The notes under the pieces were generated by a model. The model was not told the DNA's origin, searched no databases, and saw only the letters and a list, made by a program, of their open reading frames with translations. Below are positions 51,359 to 61,418 of a stretch of 64,000 nucleotides of DNA, piece after piece. Origin of the DNA: Parachryseolinea silvisoli (GTDB taxonomy: Bacteria; Bacteroidota; Bacteroidia; Cytophagales; Cyclobacteriaceae); the NCBI RefSeq assembly GCF_021190955.1, contig NZ_JAIOAO010000003.1, positions 248,001-312,000 of the forward strand, written 5' to 3'. Position 1 is the stretch's first letter. Each line of letters begins with the position of its first letter. Made by a program: the position numbers and the translations under genes.

Positions 51359-54300
51359 TTATTTCTGAAAAGTTTGGGCCCATCGTTCAAGCGTACTTAC
51401 GAGTTGATCCAGGTTTATAGGCTTGCTTACATAATCGTTCATACCCGCCTGTAAACACATTTCGCGATCGCCCTGCATAGCATTGGCGGTCATGGCAATG
51501 ATTAAGGGCTGTGTTCCTGAAAGCGTGCGTATTTTTTGAGTTGCTTCAAGGCCATCCATTCCAGGCATTTGTATATCCATCAATATCAAATCGTATTTCG
51601 TTTTAAGAAATGCTTCGATCACTTCGTTTCCGTTTGATACAACATCTGCCTGATAACCCAGTTTTGCCAATACACGAACAGCAAGCTTCTGATTAATCGG
51701 ATTATCGTCCGCGATAAGGATATGCAAAGGGTATTGTTTGGCAAAATCGGCATGGAGTTTCTGACCGTTTTTTCTGTCGGATGCGGAGCTGTCGTATTTA
51801 TGCAAACTTATAAGAATACTTTTGGAAAGTACGTTCTGCTTCACAGGCTTACTTAATACGACAGAGAAAATGGGGTGATATTTTTCATTTCGCTCATTGC
51901 CAATAGAACTCATAAGAATTACGGGAAGACCCGGATATAGATCATGGATGGATTCGCCCAGTTGAAGACCATCTATTTCAGGCATCTGCATATCGGTAAG
52001 TACCAGGTCGAAGCCCGGACTTTCCGATAAGATCTCTAATGCATGCTTTGCTGAAAAAGCTAAGATGGGTTTAAGTTTCCAATGTTCCAGTTGGTTGTTC
52101 AGCATCAAACGATTGGTTTGATTATCATCGACCACGAGAACCTTTTTTCCTTCGACACTTGCCATATCATGGTGAACATAGGTTTGTGCCGATTTTTCAC
52201 CAGGTTTTGTCGACAGCGTGAAAAAGAATGTAGTGCCTTTCCCTACCGTGCTTTCTATCCATATTTGGCCTCCCATTAACTCAACGAGCTTCTCGGTAAT
52301 GGCCAGCCCTAAACCTGTGCCTCCATATTTGCGGGTGGTTGAAGCGTCAACTTGGGAAAATGCTTTAAACAGACGGTTTAATTTGTCTTCCGGTATTCCT
52401 ATTCCTGTATCGCGTACGTCAAATCCCAGGGTTAGCAGGGCATCCTCTCTTTTGCGCAAATGAACGCCTAAAAAAATTTCTCCCTGGTGTGTAAATTTGA
52501 TAGCATTTCCTACAAGGTTCAGAAGTACCTGGCGTAGTCGCAGACTATCTCCGATAATTTGGTCGGGAACATCGGTGTCCATCTGATAGATCAGGTCTAA
52601 TCCTATCGTGGACGCTTTACTGGCGAACATATCCAAAACCTCTTCTATACACGTGCGCAAATCGAAATCTTTTTCTTCCAGCTCCATTTTACCGGATTCT
52701 ATCTTCGAAAAGTCCAGAATATCGTTGATAACGCCGAGCAAATTTTCGCCCGAGCTTTGGATGATCGCGGTGTATTCGCGTTGCTCGAGTGTAAGAGAGG
52801 TTTCGGCCATCAGCGAAGCCATGCCGATGACACCGTTCATGGGGGTACGGATCTCATGACTCATGGTGGCGAGAAAAATACTTTTGGCATGATTGGCTTT
52901 TTCGGCTTCCTGGCGAGCCGCTTCTGCCTCTTCATGTTTGTTTATGATCTCCTTCTTCTGTTGCTGAAGCACTTCATTCATGCTTTTTAGAGACTCTGTT
53001 TGCGCCTGAAGTTTGCTATTGAGCGTCTGCATATTTACGGCTTGTTCCACCAGTGCCTCTTTTTGTTCAATGACCTCAGCCGTTCGCTGTTTTACCTGTT
53101 TGTCCAGCTCTGCTTTTTGTTTCGTGATTACATTAAGCCTTATTCTTAAGAAAAGGAGAACTCCCCCCGTTGTAGCGAGCCCTACGAGGGCTCTAAACCA
53201 CCACGTAAGCCAAAAAGGTGGAGGAATAGTGATGTCGATCGAAGTGCCTTGTTCATTCCAGAAGCCATCATTGTTGGATGCCTTTACCTTGAATACATAT
53301 TCTCCGGGATTGAGGTTGGTATAGGTGGCCGAATTTTGTGTACCCGCGTAAATCCACTCTTTATCGAAGCCTTCCATCTTATAGGCGTATTGATTTTTTT
53401 CCGGACTTATATAGTTCAGTACCGAAAATTCAAAAGAGAACACAGATTGTTTATGCGAAAGGGTGACTTCTTTTACTTCACCGATATGCTTTTTTAAAGG
53501 CGAATCTTCACCGATCTCCACCGGTTTATTAAAGAGCTGAAAACCGGTGATGTAGACCGGGGGCATGTCACGATTGTCTTTAACGCTATCTGGATGGAAG
53601 AAGTTAAACCCATTATTTCCACCGAACATCATTTTGCCATCGCGGGTTTTAAGCGCAGCATTTTGAATAAACTCATTCCCTTGTAAGCCATCGGTGGCCT
53701 GGTAATTCCTTACCTTGTTTGATTTATAATTAAATTTGAATATTCCTTCCAGTGTGCTTATCCAAAGGTTGGCATGGTCATCTTCAATAATGGATTGAAT
53801 AACGTTGTTAGGGAATCCGTTTTTAGTAGTAAAAACCCGGGCTGTGCCAGTTTGCGGGTCAAACAGGTTTAGACCATTCATTGTACCAATCCAAAGGTTA
53901 CCAGCCAGATCTTCAAATATTGAAAGGATGTTGTTATTGCTCAGACTTCTTGGTCTATCGTCACTGTAATACCTGGTAAAGTTGTTGCTGGCGGGGTCAA
54001 ATAAATTCAAGCCACTCTCCGTTCCGATCCATAAATTTTTATTTTTATCCTCATAAATAGCGGTGACTACATTGCTGCTTAGGCTTTTGTCATTGTCCGC
54101 GTCAAATTTATATTGTGTAAACCGGCCACTTGCTCTATCCATTAGATTAAGACCGCCAACGTGGGTACCGATCCATAAATTTCCTTTACTGTCTTCAAAA
54201 ATGTCCCAGGCATTGTTATGACTTAAACTGCTTTTGTCATTAGGATCATGTTTGTAATGAGTGAATTTATTGTTTTTCCTGTCATACTTGGTAATGCCTT

Positions 54301-55537
54301 CGAGGTATGCACTGGTCCAGATATTTTTCTGACGGTCTTCGTACACACAGATGATCACGTTGCTGCTGATGGTGTTGGCATCTTTGGGATCATGTCTAAA
54401 GTATATAAATGTATTTGTAGACGGGTCAAACAGGTTAACCCCGCCACCGTCGGTGGCAATCCATATTTTTCCATCCGTATCTTCACAGAAACCTTTAATA
54501 TTGTTATGACTAAGACCTGCAGAACAAGGCTCCTGTTGATAGTGTTGGAATTTTTCCAACCGTGGATTGCAATAATTGACCCCGCCTCTGTGCACGCCGA
54601 ACCACAGCGTGCCCGTGCGGTCTTCGTAGATCGCTGAAACGGTGTTGTTGCTGATGCTGTTTCTGTTCGCGACGTCGTGCGCATAAGTTTCAAAAGTTCT
54701 TTTGATCGGGTTAAAAAGATTCAGCCCTCTGTTTTCTGTTCCTATCCATATGTTACCCTTGCGATCTTTGTACATGGAATATATCATGTCGGCACTGATA
54801 CTTTCCGGGCGACGAAAGTCGTGTGTGTAAGCCAGGGTAAAGGCTTCCTTTTTGCGGTCAAACAAAACCAGTCCATTACCCCATGTAGCGACCCATAAAT
54901 TTCCGTAACGATCTTCCACTATGGAAGAGATTCGGGTTTGTTCGTAGTGCTTAAATTTCTTTTTTTTTCGATCAAAAAGATACAACCCGAGAGCACGTGC
55001 TCCTATCCAGAGATTGCCTTGCGTGTCTTCATACAAACAAGTTGTCGGAATGTCGGTGATGTGTTCGATTTTGTGCTCCTGGTTTAAAACATACACTCCG
55101 TCGGCCGTACCAATCCAGAGGTCTTTATGGCTATCTTCGAGGATGGTATAAACCAGGCTTTCCGGGTGATCAGGACCCAGGGGAAACCGTGTGAAGGTAT
55201 CCATATCCCGATTATATAAATTAAGTCCGCCGCGCGTTCCGATCCACAGATTTTTATCTTTATCTTCATAGATCACAGTGATCATGTTATTGCTCAAACT
55301 ACTGGAATCTTCGGCATCATTTTTATAAACGGTTATTTTTTCTCCGTCGTATTTATTGAGACCATTGTTCGTTCCAAACCACATGAACCCCTTATGGTCC
55401 TGGCCAATACATATACCATGATTTTGTGATAGTCCCTGTTCGCTGGTAATGTGATGGAAAACCAGTCGTTGATTTTGTCCACAGACATTGAAAAAGAGAA
55501 ATACACTCAAGACTATGAGAAGGGGCTTTCTTTTCAT
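51359..55537 (-). CDS. Propeller hybrid sensor kinase with two receiver domains
   Basis: About 1392 residues from ATG 55537 (a TTG codon precedes it). Signal peptide, two Reg_prop propellers built of NLWIGT-type repeats (about 30-665), Y_Y_Y domain (about 715-790), membrane helix (about 797-817), a coiled coil (about 820-880), HisKA with His894 in [13 protein letters not shown], HATPase ([18 protein letters not shown]), then two receiver domains ([11 protein letters not shown] with [22 protein letters not shown] with [11 protein letters not shown]). Unlike the sensor at 16.7 kb, it has no AraC domain, so its phosphate must pass to a separate Hpt or regulator not encoded nearby. No glycan genes adjoin it. 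Confidence 0.94.
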   Translation of the reverse strand: MKRKPLLIVLSVFLFFNVCGQNQRLVFHHITSEQGLSQNHGICIGQDHKGFMWFGTNNGLNKYDGEKITVYKNDAEDSSSLSNNMITVIYEDKDKNLWIGTRGGLNLYNRDMDTFTRFPLGPDHPESLVYTILEDSHKDLWIGTADGVYVLNQEHKIEHITDIPTTCLYEDTQGNLWIGARALGLYLFDRKKKKFKHYEQTRISSIVEDRYGNLWVATWGNGLVLFDRKKEAFTLAYTHDFRRPESISADMIYSMYKDRKGNIWIGTENRGLNLFNPIKRTFETYAHDVANRNSISNNTVSAIYEDRTGTLWFGVHRGGVNYCNPRLEKFQHYQQEPCSAGLSHNNIKGFCEDTDGKIWIATDGGGVNLFDPSTNTFIYFRHDPKDANTISSNVIICVYEDRQKNIWTSAYLEGITKYDRKNNKFTHYKHDPNDKSSLSHNNAWDIFEDSKGNLWIGTHVGGLNLMDRASGRFTQYKFDADNDKSLSSNVVTAIYEDKNKNLWIGTESGLNLFDPASNNFTRYYSDDRPRSLSNNNILSIFEDLAGNLWIGTMNGLNLFDPQTGTARVFTTKNGFPNNVIQSIIEDDHANLWISTLEGIFKFNYKSNKVRNYQATDGLQGNEFIQNAALKTRDGKMMFGGNNGFNFFHPDSVKDNRDMPPVYITGFQLFNKPVEIGEDSPLKKHIGEVKEVTLSHKQSVFSFEFSVLNYISPEKNQYAYKMEGFDKEWIYAGTQNSATYTNLNPGEYVFKVKASNNDGFWNEQGTSIDITIPPPFWLTWWFRALVGLATTGGVLLFLRIRLNVITKQKAELDKQVKQRTAEVIEQKEALVEQAVNMQTLNSKLQAQTESLKSMNEVLQQQKKEIINKHEEAEAARQEAEKANHAKSIFLATMSHEIRTPMNGVIGMASLMAETSLTLEQREYTAIIQSSGENLLGVINDILDFSKIESGKMELEEKDFDLRTCIEEVLDMFASKASTIGLDLIYQMDTDVPDQIIGDSLRLRQVLLNLVGNAIKFTHQGEIFLGVHLRKREDALLTLGFDVRDTGIGIPEDKLNRLFKAFSQVDASTTRKYGGTGLGLAITEKLVELMGGQIWIESTVGKGTTFFFTLSTKPGEKSAQTYVHHDMASVEGKKVLVVDDNQTNRLMLNNQLEHWKLKPILAFSAKHALEILSESPGFDLVLTDMQMPEIDGLQLGESIHDLYPGLPVILMSSIGNERNEKYHPIFSVVLSKPVKQNVLSKSILISLHKYDSSASDRKNGQKLHADFAKQYPLHILIADDNPINQKLAVRVLAKLGYQADVVSNGNEVIEAFLKTKYDLILMDIQMPGMDGLEATQKIRTLSGTQPLIIAMTANAMQGDREMCLQAGMNDYVSKPINLDQLVSTLERWAQTFQK

Positions 55538-56456
55538 CAAATACGCCGTTAAAAAATACGCTTGTCTATAAAAGATAACCTAATGAAGCAACAAGTTGCG
55601 GTTTGGATTTTCGCCGAATAGATACTTCGAAGCATAGGCAGCTTAAATGCCCGGCCTCACCCATTGGCTCTACCAACCTTGCCAATGGCTGCATGAGAAA
55701 GATAAGACCTCCTTTTGAGAATAGGAACAGCTAACCACATTTTTTACACTCAAAAAAAGTCTCAATAACCTTCTCTGCGTCAGTCGGCATTTTGTGTTCC
55801 CGAGACTCCCCGGAGTGGGCATACCCCGCCGCACTGTTGGACGGCTTCATGCTCCAGGGGCGGCGGAGATCACGCGAAACGTACCGCTAGCCAAATGGTT
55901 GATAAGCGGAGGGGAGTACAGCGGTGGTTCAGTCAGAAAATCGATGTCGGCTAAGAATACCGGCCTATCGACCGGAAATTTATTGCGGATCTCAGCAGAG
56001 CTCTATGCCGCACACAGGAGCATTGGTCAGATTAGACGCGACATCTCAATACCAGATACTACTGAAGTTTCGAAATTGACACCGCCTTTTGTTGTGATTC
56101 CGTCGGTATGTTTACGCATAGTATGGTGAAGATTTATTCGATGCACACGGTTATGAATACAATATTAAGTTTCTATATTTATATACTCCCCGCGGATTTG
56201 GCTGATATCGTGTGTTCCCGGGAGTGCGTCTGTTTTCTTTTGATTTCGCAGGGATCTTTTCATTTGCGATGTAAGTAAATTAACAACACTGTCTATGGAA
56301 AAAATCTGTTCGCCTTTTCGTTGCTGCTGTGGGCGGCGCGTCGTGTCAATGGCTGTGTGCCATAGGCAATAGCCCCTGTTCTGGGGCAATGATCCTTCCG
56401 GAAGTGCCGACGGTACTTCTGCGGTATTGTATTGCTAAACCCTAAAAAATACCCTT
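55538..56456. other. 900-base gap without a supported gene
   Basis: Contains the promoter regions of the leftward kinase and rightward lipoprotein. Several short frames exist (for example 55794-56129), none with convincing composition or resemblance. A simple GCCCC/GGGGC hairpin lies near 56370-56385. Possibly the remains of decayed genes. Confidence 0.4.
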
Positions 56457-57887
56457 ATGAAAAAACTTAGTTGGCTTTTTTATGTTGCTTCGCTGGCGGT
56501 CACGATGATGGGCTGTCGGGAAAACGAACCGGCGGTTCCCGGAAAGATACGGTTTACGCTAAGCGCCGGTGTAGTGACCGATCCAGCCGGGCGTACGCTG
56601 GCCTCTCTGCCTCAGGGTGCTTCGGTGTACGTCAGCATTCGCCGGGTGAGTGGCGATGAGGTATATACCTTGCAACAAGTCACACTCCTTAAAATGGGCG
56701 ATGCCTATGTCAGCGAGCCTTTGACCCTGCCGGGAGGAAACTACGAGCTTACTGACTTCCTGGTGAGCAATGCGGCCGGCGATGTGGTGTATGCCACGCC
56801 GAAGGAGGGGGCCGACATGGCTTCCTGGGTAGACGACCCGTTGCCGGTAGCCTTTGCCGTGAGCGACGATGCCCTTGCGCAGGTAGAGGTAGAAGTTGTG
56901 CCCGTAGGCATTCACACGCCCGAACAGTTCGGATACGTATCGTTCCGCGTCAACGTCGTGCCGTACCCGTTCTTTAAACTTTCGGTTTTTCGACCCGACA
57001 GCGCCGGGCTGGCCTTTTCGGCGGCGCACGCATACGTGGTTGAAAGCGGCGATACGCTTTACAACCGGTTGCTGCCGGCCCGGACGAATGATGTTGCGTT
57101 TTCGGGAAATCCCGAAGGGACGTATACGCTCGTGCTGAACGTGCCCGGACATGCCACATACCGCAGAACGTTTGTACTACAAGAATTGCTGGCAGAACTT
57201 AACGGCGAGCCGCTGCAGGTGACGCTTGTAGAGGCTCTCACGTTTACCGCGTTGCCGTACGCATCAGGACCGGACATCACAGAGCCGTACATCTTCTGGA
57301 TCTCGATGGAGGCTGGTGTGCCCCAGACACCATTCACGATCGATTGGGGAGATGGCACTGTCGAACAACTTTACGATCCGACCTACTTGCAGTTTGGGCA
57401 TAGATATCCCGCGGTGGGTCGTTATCACGTCAGTGTGTCCGGCGATCTGGCGTCGGTCGGCCGATTGGGAATCGTTTTCCCCTGGGGCGTGAACGACGAT
57501 GTCGTGGTGCGTGCCTTGCCGGAGCTGATAAGCTTGTCGCTTGCCTGGGCAGGGGTGGGCGACTCCCTGGATATTTCACAAAACACCAAGTTGGAGTCTC
57601 TGGGACTGAACAGCACCGGCATTCAATATTTTAATGTACGCAACAATCCCCGGTTAACGTATATCGAACTTTCCGATAATGTAGGTTTCCCGCCGGCTGT
57701 GCTGAACGAGATCATCGGCGATGTTTACCACCACGCCGTGGCCCGTCACACAAGCGAGGGCTGGTTGGAGCTGGACGCTCCCGATGGCAGCGAGACAATG
57801 ATCGGACCGCTGTCGGTAACGGCCGTGGATCAGCTGCGGCAACTGCATGACGAGTATGGCTGGACAATTGTTCCGGATCCGTTCTGA
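56457..57887 (+). CDS. Surface lipoprotein with PKD-like and short leucine-rich segments
   Basis: A 476-residue lipoprotein: MKKLSWLFYVASLAVTMMGC ends in a lipobox. The N-terminal half (about 25-265) has beta-sandwich-type repeats resembling DUF4458-like domains of Bacteroidota surface proteins. A PKD-like stretch follows (TIDWGDGTVEQLY...HRYPAVGRYHVSVSG, about 298-330), then a short leucine-rich segment (ELISLSLAWAG, KLESLGLNSTGIQYF). No enzymatic motif. Probably a surface adhesin or substrate-binding protein; ligand unknown. Confidence 0.75.
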   Translation: MKKLSWLFYVASLAVTMMGCRENEPAVPGKIRFTLSAGVVTDPAGRTLASLPQGASVYVSIRRVSGDEVYTLQQVTLLKMGDAYVSEPLTLPGGNYELTDFLVSNAAGDVVYATPKEGADMASWVDDPLPVAFAVSDDALAQVEVEVVPVGIHTPEQFGYVSFRVNVVPYPFFKLSVFRPDSAGLAFSAAHAYVVESGDTLYNRLLPARTNDVAFSGNPEGTYTLVLNVPGHATYRRTFVLQELLAELNGEPLQVTLVEALTFTALPYASGPDITEPYIFWISMEAGVPQTPFTIDWGDGTVEQLYDPTYLQFGHRYPAVGRYHVSVSGDLASVGRLGIVFPWGVNDDVVVRALPELISLSLAWAGVGDSLDISQNTKLESLGLNSTGIQYFNVRNNPRLTYIELSDNVGFPPAVLNEIIGDVYHHAVARHTSEGWLELDAPDGSETMIGPLSVTAVDQLRQLHDEYGWTIVPDPF

Positions 57888-57911
57888 TAAAAACTTGTAA
57901 GTATATATAAT

Positions 57912-57945
57912 CTCCCGGTCCTGGTATGCGCAGGCCGGGAGCTTT
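57912..57945 (+). terminator. Probable terminator after the lipoprotein gene
   Basis: Stem of 7+4 bp with one bulged base (57912-57923 with 57931-57941), followed by CTTT. The T-run is weak. Confidence 0.6.
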
Positions 57946-58078
57946 ACCTGAAGTAAAAAAATATTATTTGGCTGTCAAAAAACTAAATTCCCCATACGTG
58001 CCCGGTCATTATGGAATAATTCGGTTGACTTTCTCAAATTTGTGTGGTCTTTTTTTTGTCCTAACTTGTTGCCGACTA

Positions 58079-58558
58079 ATGGCACAAACTGAAACTATTT
58101 GGCTCGTTGATGTCGGCTACATTACTCGGGCTAGCCGTGGACGCGGCAAGATTGACTACTTGAAGGTGCGGGCATTTCTGGAGAAACGATTCGACAACCC
58201 TTGCGGTACCATAATTTTTAACGGAGTAGATAAGCACTATGGCATTGACCATGGATTGAAGCAATTCTATCATACCATGGAACAATCCGGTGTTGTTGTT
58301 AAACTCTATGAGATGGAGGGCGGGGCGCAGAAACAGGTTGATGTCGCGATTGCTAGCTACATAGTCTATTATGCGATGAAGGGAAACTTAGTTGTCTTAT
58401 CGACAGGCGATAGAGATTTTGTACCGGCAATTCAGCTTGCCAGCAATCAGGGTGGAGCTGTCGCATTGATGACATATGATTTTGGAGTGCATGGAGACCT
58501 GATAAATCTTGCACGCGAGCGCTTACTCTTTGAGAGCTTTCCAGAGATATTGAGATGA
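58079..58558 (+). CDS. NYN-domain (PIN-like) protein
   Basis: 159 residues from ATG 58079; the frame opens earlier but the upstream part is hydrophobic leader-like sequence with a poor start, and the ATG begins exactly at the domain. The acidic metal-binding residues of the NYN fold are all present: Asp in IWLVDVGYI, Asp in KQVDVAIASYIVYYA, and the STGDRDFVPAI block (the usual SGDsDF). Predicted metal-dependent ribonuclease. It is a single-domain protein without an RNA-binding extension. It is independent of the preceding lipoprotein gene, which has its own terminator. Confidence 0.82.
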   Translation: MAQTETIWLVDVGYITRASRGRGKIDYLKVRAFLEKRFDNPCGTIIFNGVDKHYGIDHGLKQFYHTMEQSGVVVKLYEMEGGAQKQVDVAIASYIVYYAMKGNLVVLSTGDRDFVPAIQLASNQGGAVALMTYDFGVHGDLINLARERLLFESFPEILR

Positions 58559-58583
58559 TCAATTCGTTTGTAGTGAGAATAGC

Positions 58584-59498
58584 TCAATTAAAACTTGCCT
58601 TGAATTCCTGGGGTGAAAAGCTCGTCTTGGCCTTGAACAATCTACTGAATGACTGTGGGTGTTCAAATCCCAGAGCATAAGCCACCTCACTCACCGAAAG
58701 ATTTGTTGTAGCGAGTTTCTCCTTGGCATGCTCGATCAGCTTGCTGTGAATGAACTGTTGTGTGGTTTGCCCTGTCAGTGTCTTAAGTAGTCCGCTTAAA
58801 TAGCCGGGAGAAATATTCAATGTAGAGGCAACGTACTGCACCGTGGGAAGGGCTCCAGTTACTAATGCATCGTTGTTGAAGTACGCATTTAATAAATCTT
58901 CCAGGCGATGGAGTGTTGTGTGGTTGGGAATTTTACGTGTGATAAACTGTCGCTGATAAAACCGATCGGCGTATGTTAGGAGCAACTCGAGTTGCGCCAG
59001 GATCACAGGCTCGCTAAACTTGTCGATATTGGCCTCATACTCTTGTGCCATGCTCTGCATGACGCTCAGGACGGTCGTTTCTTCCTTTTCGGAAAGAAAC
59101 AATGCTTCGTTTACTGCATAGCTGAAATACTCATATTGCCGAATGTTCTTGGCCAGCGGCGTATTCCACAAAAAGTCGGGATGGATGAGCAATATCCAGC
59201 CCGATCGGTTGGCCTGTCGCCCTTCGAGATCAATTTCAAAAACCTGGCCAGGCGACATAAAAAACAAAATACCACCATCGAAACCGCCTTGCTGCTGACC
59301 ATATTTCATTTTCGCTTTGAAATTCCGGTCAAGTAGGATAGAATAAAAATCAAACATTAAACTCATCTCTGCCTTGCAGGGTAACACGACATCGTTGTAG
59401 TCGATCACGCTGATCGAAGGATGCTCCGGCGTAGAAAGCCCCATTACGGCATGATATTCACTGATTGTTTTTATCCTATGAAGCACTTTATTTTTCAT
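58584..59498 (-). CDS. AraC family transcriptional regulator
   Basis: A 304-residue regulator with a cupin-like N-terminal sensor (about 30-170) and a C-terminal AraC domain (about 205-304) with YVASTLNISPGYLSGLLKTL and VSEVAYALGFEHPQSFSRLF, then SFSPQEFKASF. It starts 6 bases after the stop of the alpha/beta hydrolase gene and forms an operon with it. Confidence 0.88.
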   Translation of the reverse strand: MKNKVLHRIKTISEYHAVMGLSTPEHPSISVIDYNDVVLPCKAEMSLMFDFYSILLDRNFKAKMKYGQQQGGFDGGILFFMSPGQVFEIDLEGRQANRSGWILLIHPDFLWNTPLAKNIRQYEYFSYAVNEALFLSEKEETTVLSVMQSMAQEYEANIDKFSEPVILAQLELLLTYADRFYQRQFITRKIPNHTTLHRLEDLLNAYFNNDALVTGALPTVQYVASTLNISPGYLSGLLKTLTGQTTQQFIHSKLIEHAKEKLATTNLSVSEVAYALGFEHPQSFSRLFKAKTSFSPQEFKASFN

Positions 59499-59504
59499 AA
59501 CAGA

Positions 59505-60272
59505 TCACTCACCCATGGAACCGGCATCTCGCAAAACCAGTTCCAACTTCCGTACTAAATTTTGGGGTTGCTCGCGCATGGCGTAGTGTCCCCCTTCCAG
59601 TGTATAAATTCTCCAGTTCCGTGCCCGCGCTCTGACGACGCCCATCTTGTCCGTCGCGCTATTGCTCTTCCCTCCTTTAGTCATCAAAATAAAGGCAGTT
59701 GGAATTTTCTTCACAAGGGCGTTGCTTATCCGGAGTGGTTCCGTAAAAGTCTTTAACGGTTGCGGCACGTCTGACGGCTGTGCTGAAGTGGTGGTACCAA
59801 AGGGATATAGAACATAACCATCTTTGATATGAGGCTTTATTAGGATATTCCACAACTCACCACACACTACCTGCGCACTTTCGCCATCGTTGGGCACCAT
59901 GGCGTCCAAATAGACAAGCTGTCTGATGCGTTCAGGCATTTGCTCGGCTACGCCAGAAATTACCATGCCGCCATAGCTATGGCCTACCAAAATGATGTCA
60001 TGGAGGTTTTCGAATTTTATGACGTTTATGATATCCGTAATATATGTGCTCAGGTTGATGTCGGTATTCGACAGGTGTACACGTTCTCCAAGCCCGGTAA
60101 GCGTCGGGCGGTAAACGATATGCCCCTCGGCCGTCAATAGGGAGTCGACCCGGGTGTAGTCCCAGCCACCGTCCCATGCCCCTGGTACGAATAGAAAAAT
60201 GCGGGGTTTACGCATTTGACCCTGGCACGCAACTGAAAGTGCCACGCATACGAGAAGCAGTATCTTTTTCAT
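59505..60272 (-). CDS. Exported alpha/beta hydrolase (EstA-like)
   Basis: 255 residues from ATG 60272, chosen because it gives the signal peptide MKKILLLVCVALSVACQGQ with a possible lipobox Cys; the frame extends upstream without features. Alpha/beta hydrolase fold with the nucleophile elbow GHSYGG (Ser about residue 98), an acidic residue region in the middle and the catalytic His in EGGHYAM near the C-terminus. PGAWDGGWDYTRV is the usual oxyanion-loop opening in salicylate/methyl-ester esterase-like proteins. The substrate is unknown; the co-transcribed AraC gene suggests it is induced by its substrate. Confidence 0.85.
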   Translation of the reverse strand: MKKILLLVCVALSVACQGQMRKPRIFLFVPGAWDGGWDYTRVDSLLTAEGHIVYRPTLTGLGERVHLSNTDINLSTYITDIINVIKFENLHDIILVGHSYGGMVISGVAEQMPERIRQLVYLDAMVPNDGESAQVVCGELWNILIKPHIKDGYVLYPFGTTTSAQPSDVPQPLKTFTEPLRISNALVKKIPTAFILMTKGGKSNSATDKMGVVRARARNWRIYTLEGGHYAMREQPQNLVRKLELVLRDAGSMGE

Positions 60273-60719
60273 GTGGTTTGGTTTATACAATAAATCTTGA
60301 ATTGATGCTGCAAAGCTGCAGAGGATTATAAACCGTGACGTAACCGAATTGCACTTTGTTGTAACCAAAAATAGAGAGGCGACCTCCTGATCACGATTAT
60401 CGACCATGCCGCGCACACGTGGGGCAAGGATAGGCTTCCTGCCTTGATAACTTCTTATGGTAATACTCATCGCGCTGAACGTAAGCGAAGCTTATTTTGA
60501 AAATGGCTGGTGGAACCATGTTGATCGATTCTATTGAAGAGGGTTGGAGCCAGTCACTCACCGGGCAACGGCCGGTGTTACCGGAAACGGCTGACGCAGG
60601 CCTATGACAAGGCCGAGGCTGGCTTTCTGACGGACAGGTTTTCAGGATTTGGGCACCATCAACGCAATTTTTGCGGAAATTGGTACAAATCAACACCGAT
60701 CCTTAAAATCAACACTGTG
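60273..60719. other. Intergenic region, nothing recognised
   Basis: About 450 bases between the hydrolase start and the small coupled genes. Short frames on both strands show no family resemblance. Confidence 0.4.
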
Positions 60720-60836
60720 ATGGTCATTAAGTACCCGACTAACCCTGAGGACAAACAAAAATTATTAGTTTTGTTTACTAATTTATTTAGTTTTCTTAAA
60801 TTTGAAGAAAGATTAAGAAAATGGGAGCAGCGATAA
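60720..60836 (+). CDS. 38-residue small protein, coupled to the next gene
   Basis: ATG 60720 opens a 38-codon frame (MVIKYPTNPEDKQKLLVLF...LRKWEQR). Its last 16 bases overlap the start of the next gene, so the two are probably translationally coupled. The product is one amphipathic helix-rich segment with a charged end. I do not recognise it, and a leader peptide is a possible alternative. Confidence 0.4.
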   Translation: MVIKYPTNPEDKQKLLVLFTNLFSFLKFEERLRKWEQR

Positions 60837-61246
60837 AAATAGCCTCGGGATTCGTTGGAACCGACGTTGAGGCCGCCCTGGAAGAAATGATCCGAGTAGT
60901 GGCATCCTTGAACGAGCACCGCAGGATTGCCGTCGAAGGAGTTTTAAACGATGTGCGCGGATATGTTGGTCAGCAGTTGTCGATGGATGTTTCCGCGCAG
61001 CAGCTGGAACAGATACAGGTGCAGTTGGTGGCATTCAAAGAATCGAATTTGCCACCCCGGTTTTGTAAGACAGTTTTTGCCGAGGCCCGCAAGCGTGGCC
61101 CGGGTTATACGCATTACCTGAATTTCACGCAGGATATTCACAAAATCATACTCGGCGTGCTCCGTTCGGCGCAACTGGAGCTCGGCATTGGTGGCTTCGC
61201 GCCGTCTGCAGAGTGGCACCCAGGAGTGCTGTCTGTGGTACGATAG
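60821..61246 (+). CDS. 141-residue protein of unknown function
   Basis: Starts MGAAIKIASGFVGTDVEAAL and has a largely alpha-helical composition with regularly spaced hydrophobic residues. No motif is recognised. It is preceded by a coupled 38-residue gene, and no signal peptide or membrane helix is seen. The codon composition is similar to neighbouring genes, which supports it being real. Confidence 0.5.
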   Translation: MGAAIKIASGFVGTDVEAALEEMIRVVASLNEHRRIAVEGVLNDVRGYVGQQLSMDVSAQQLEQIQVQLVAFKESNLPPRFCKTVFAEARKRGPGYTHYLNFTQDIHKIILGVLRSAQLELGIGGFAPSAEWHPGVLSVVR

Positions 61247-61418
61247 TACATATAGCAACTCCGACATAACACGTCGGGGAGACCAAGCGTTGGCGAAAGA
61301 AATTGTAGGAATCGGAATGTATTTTCCGAGCAATCTGTTGCTAAACATTACATAACGGTAGAAAGGGGGCCTCAAATTGAAGTTATAGCCTTAGCTTTAT
61401 AGTAAGTTATTATATACT

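Noticed and set aside
55794-56129. 111-codon frame upstream of the lipoprotein gene
   Set aside because: No signal, domain or conserved-looking pattern; likely chance in a long intergenic gap.
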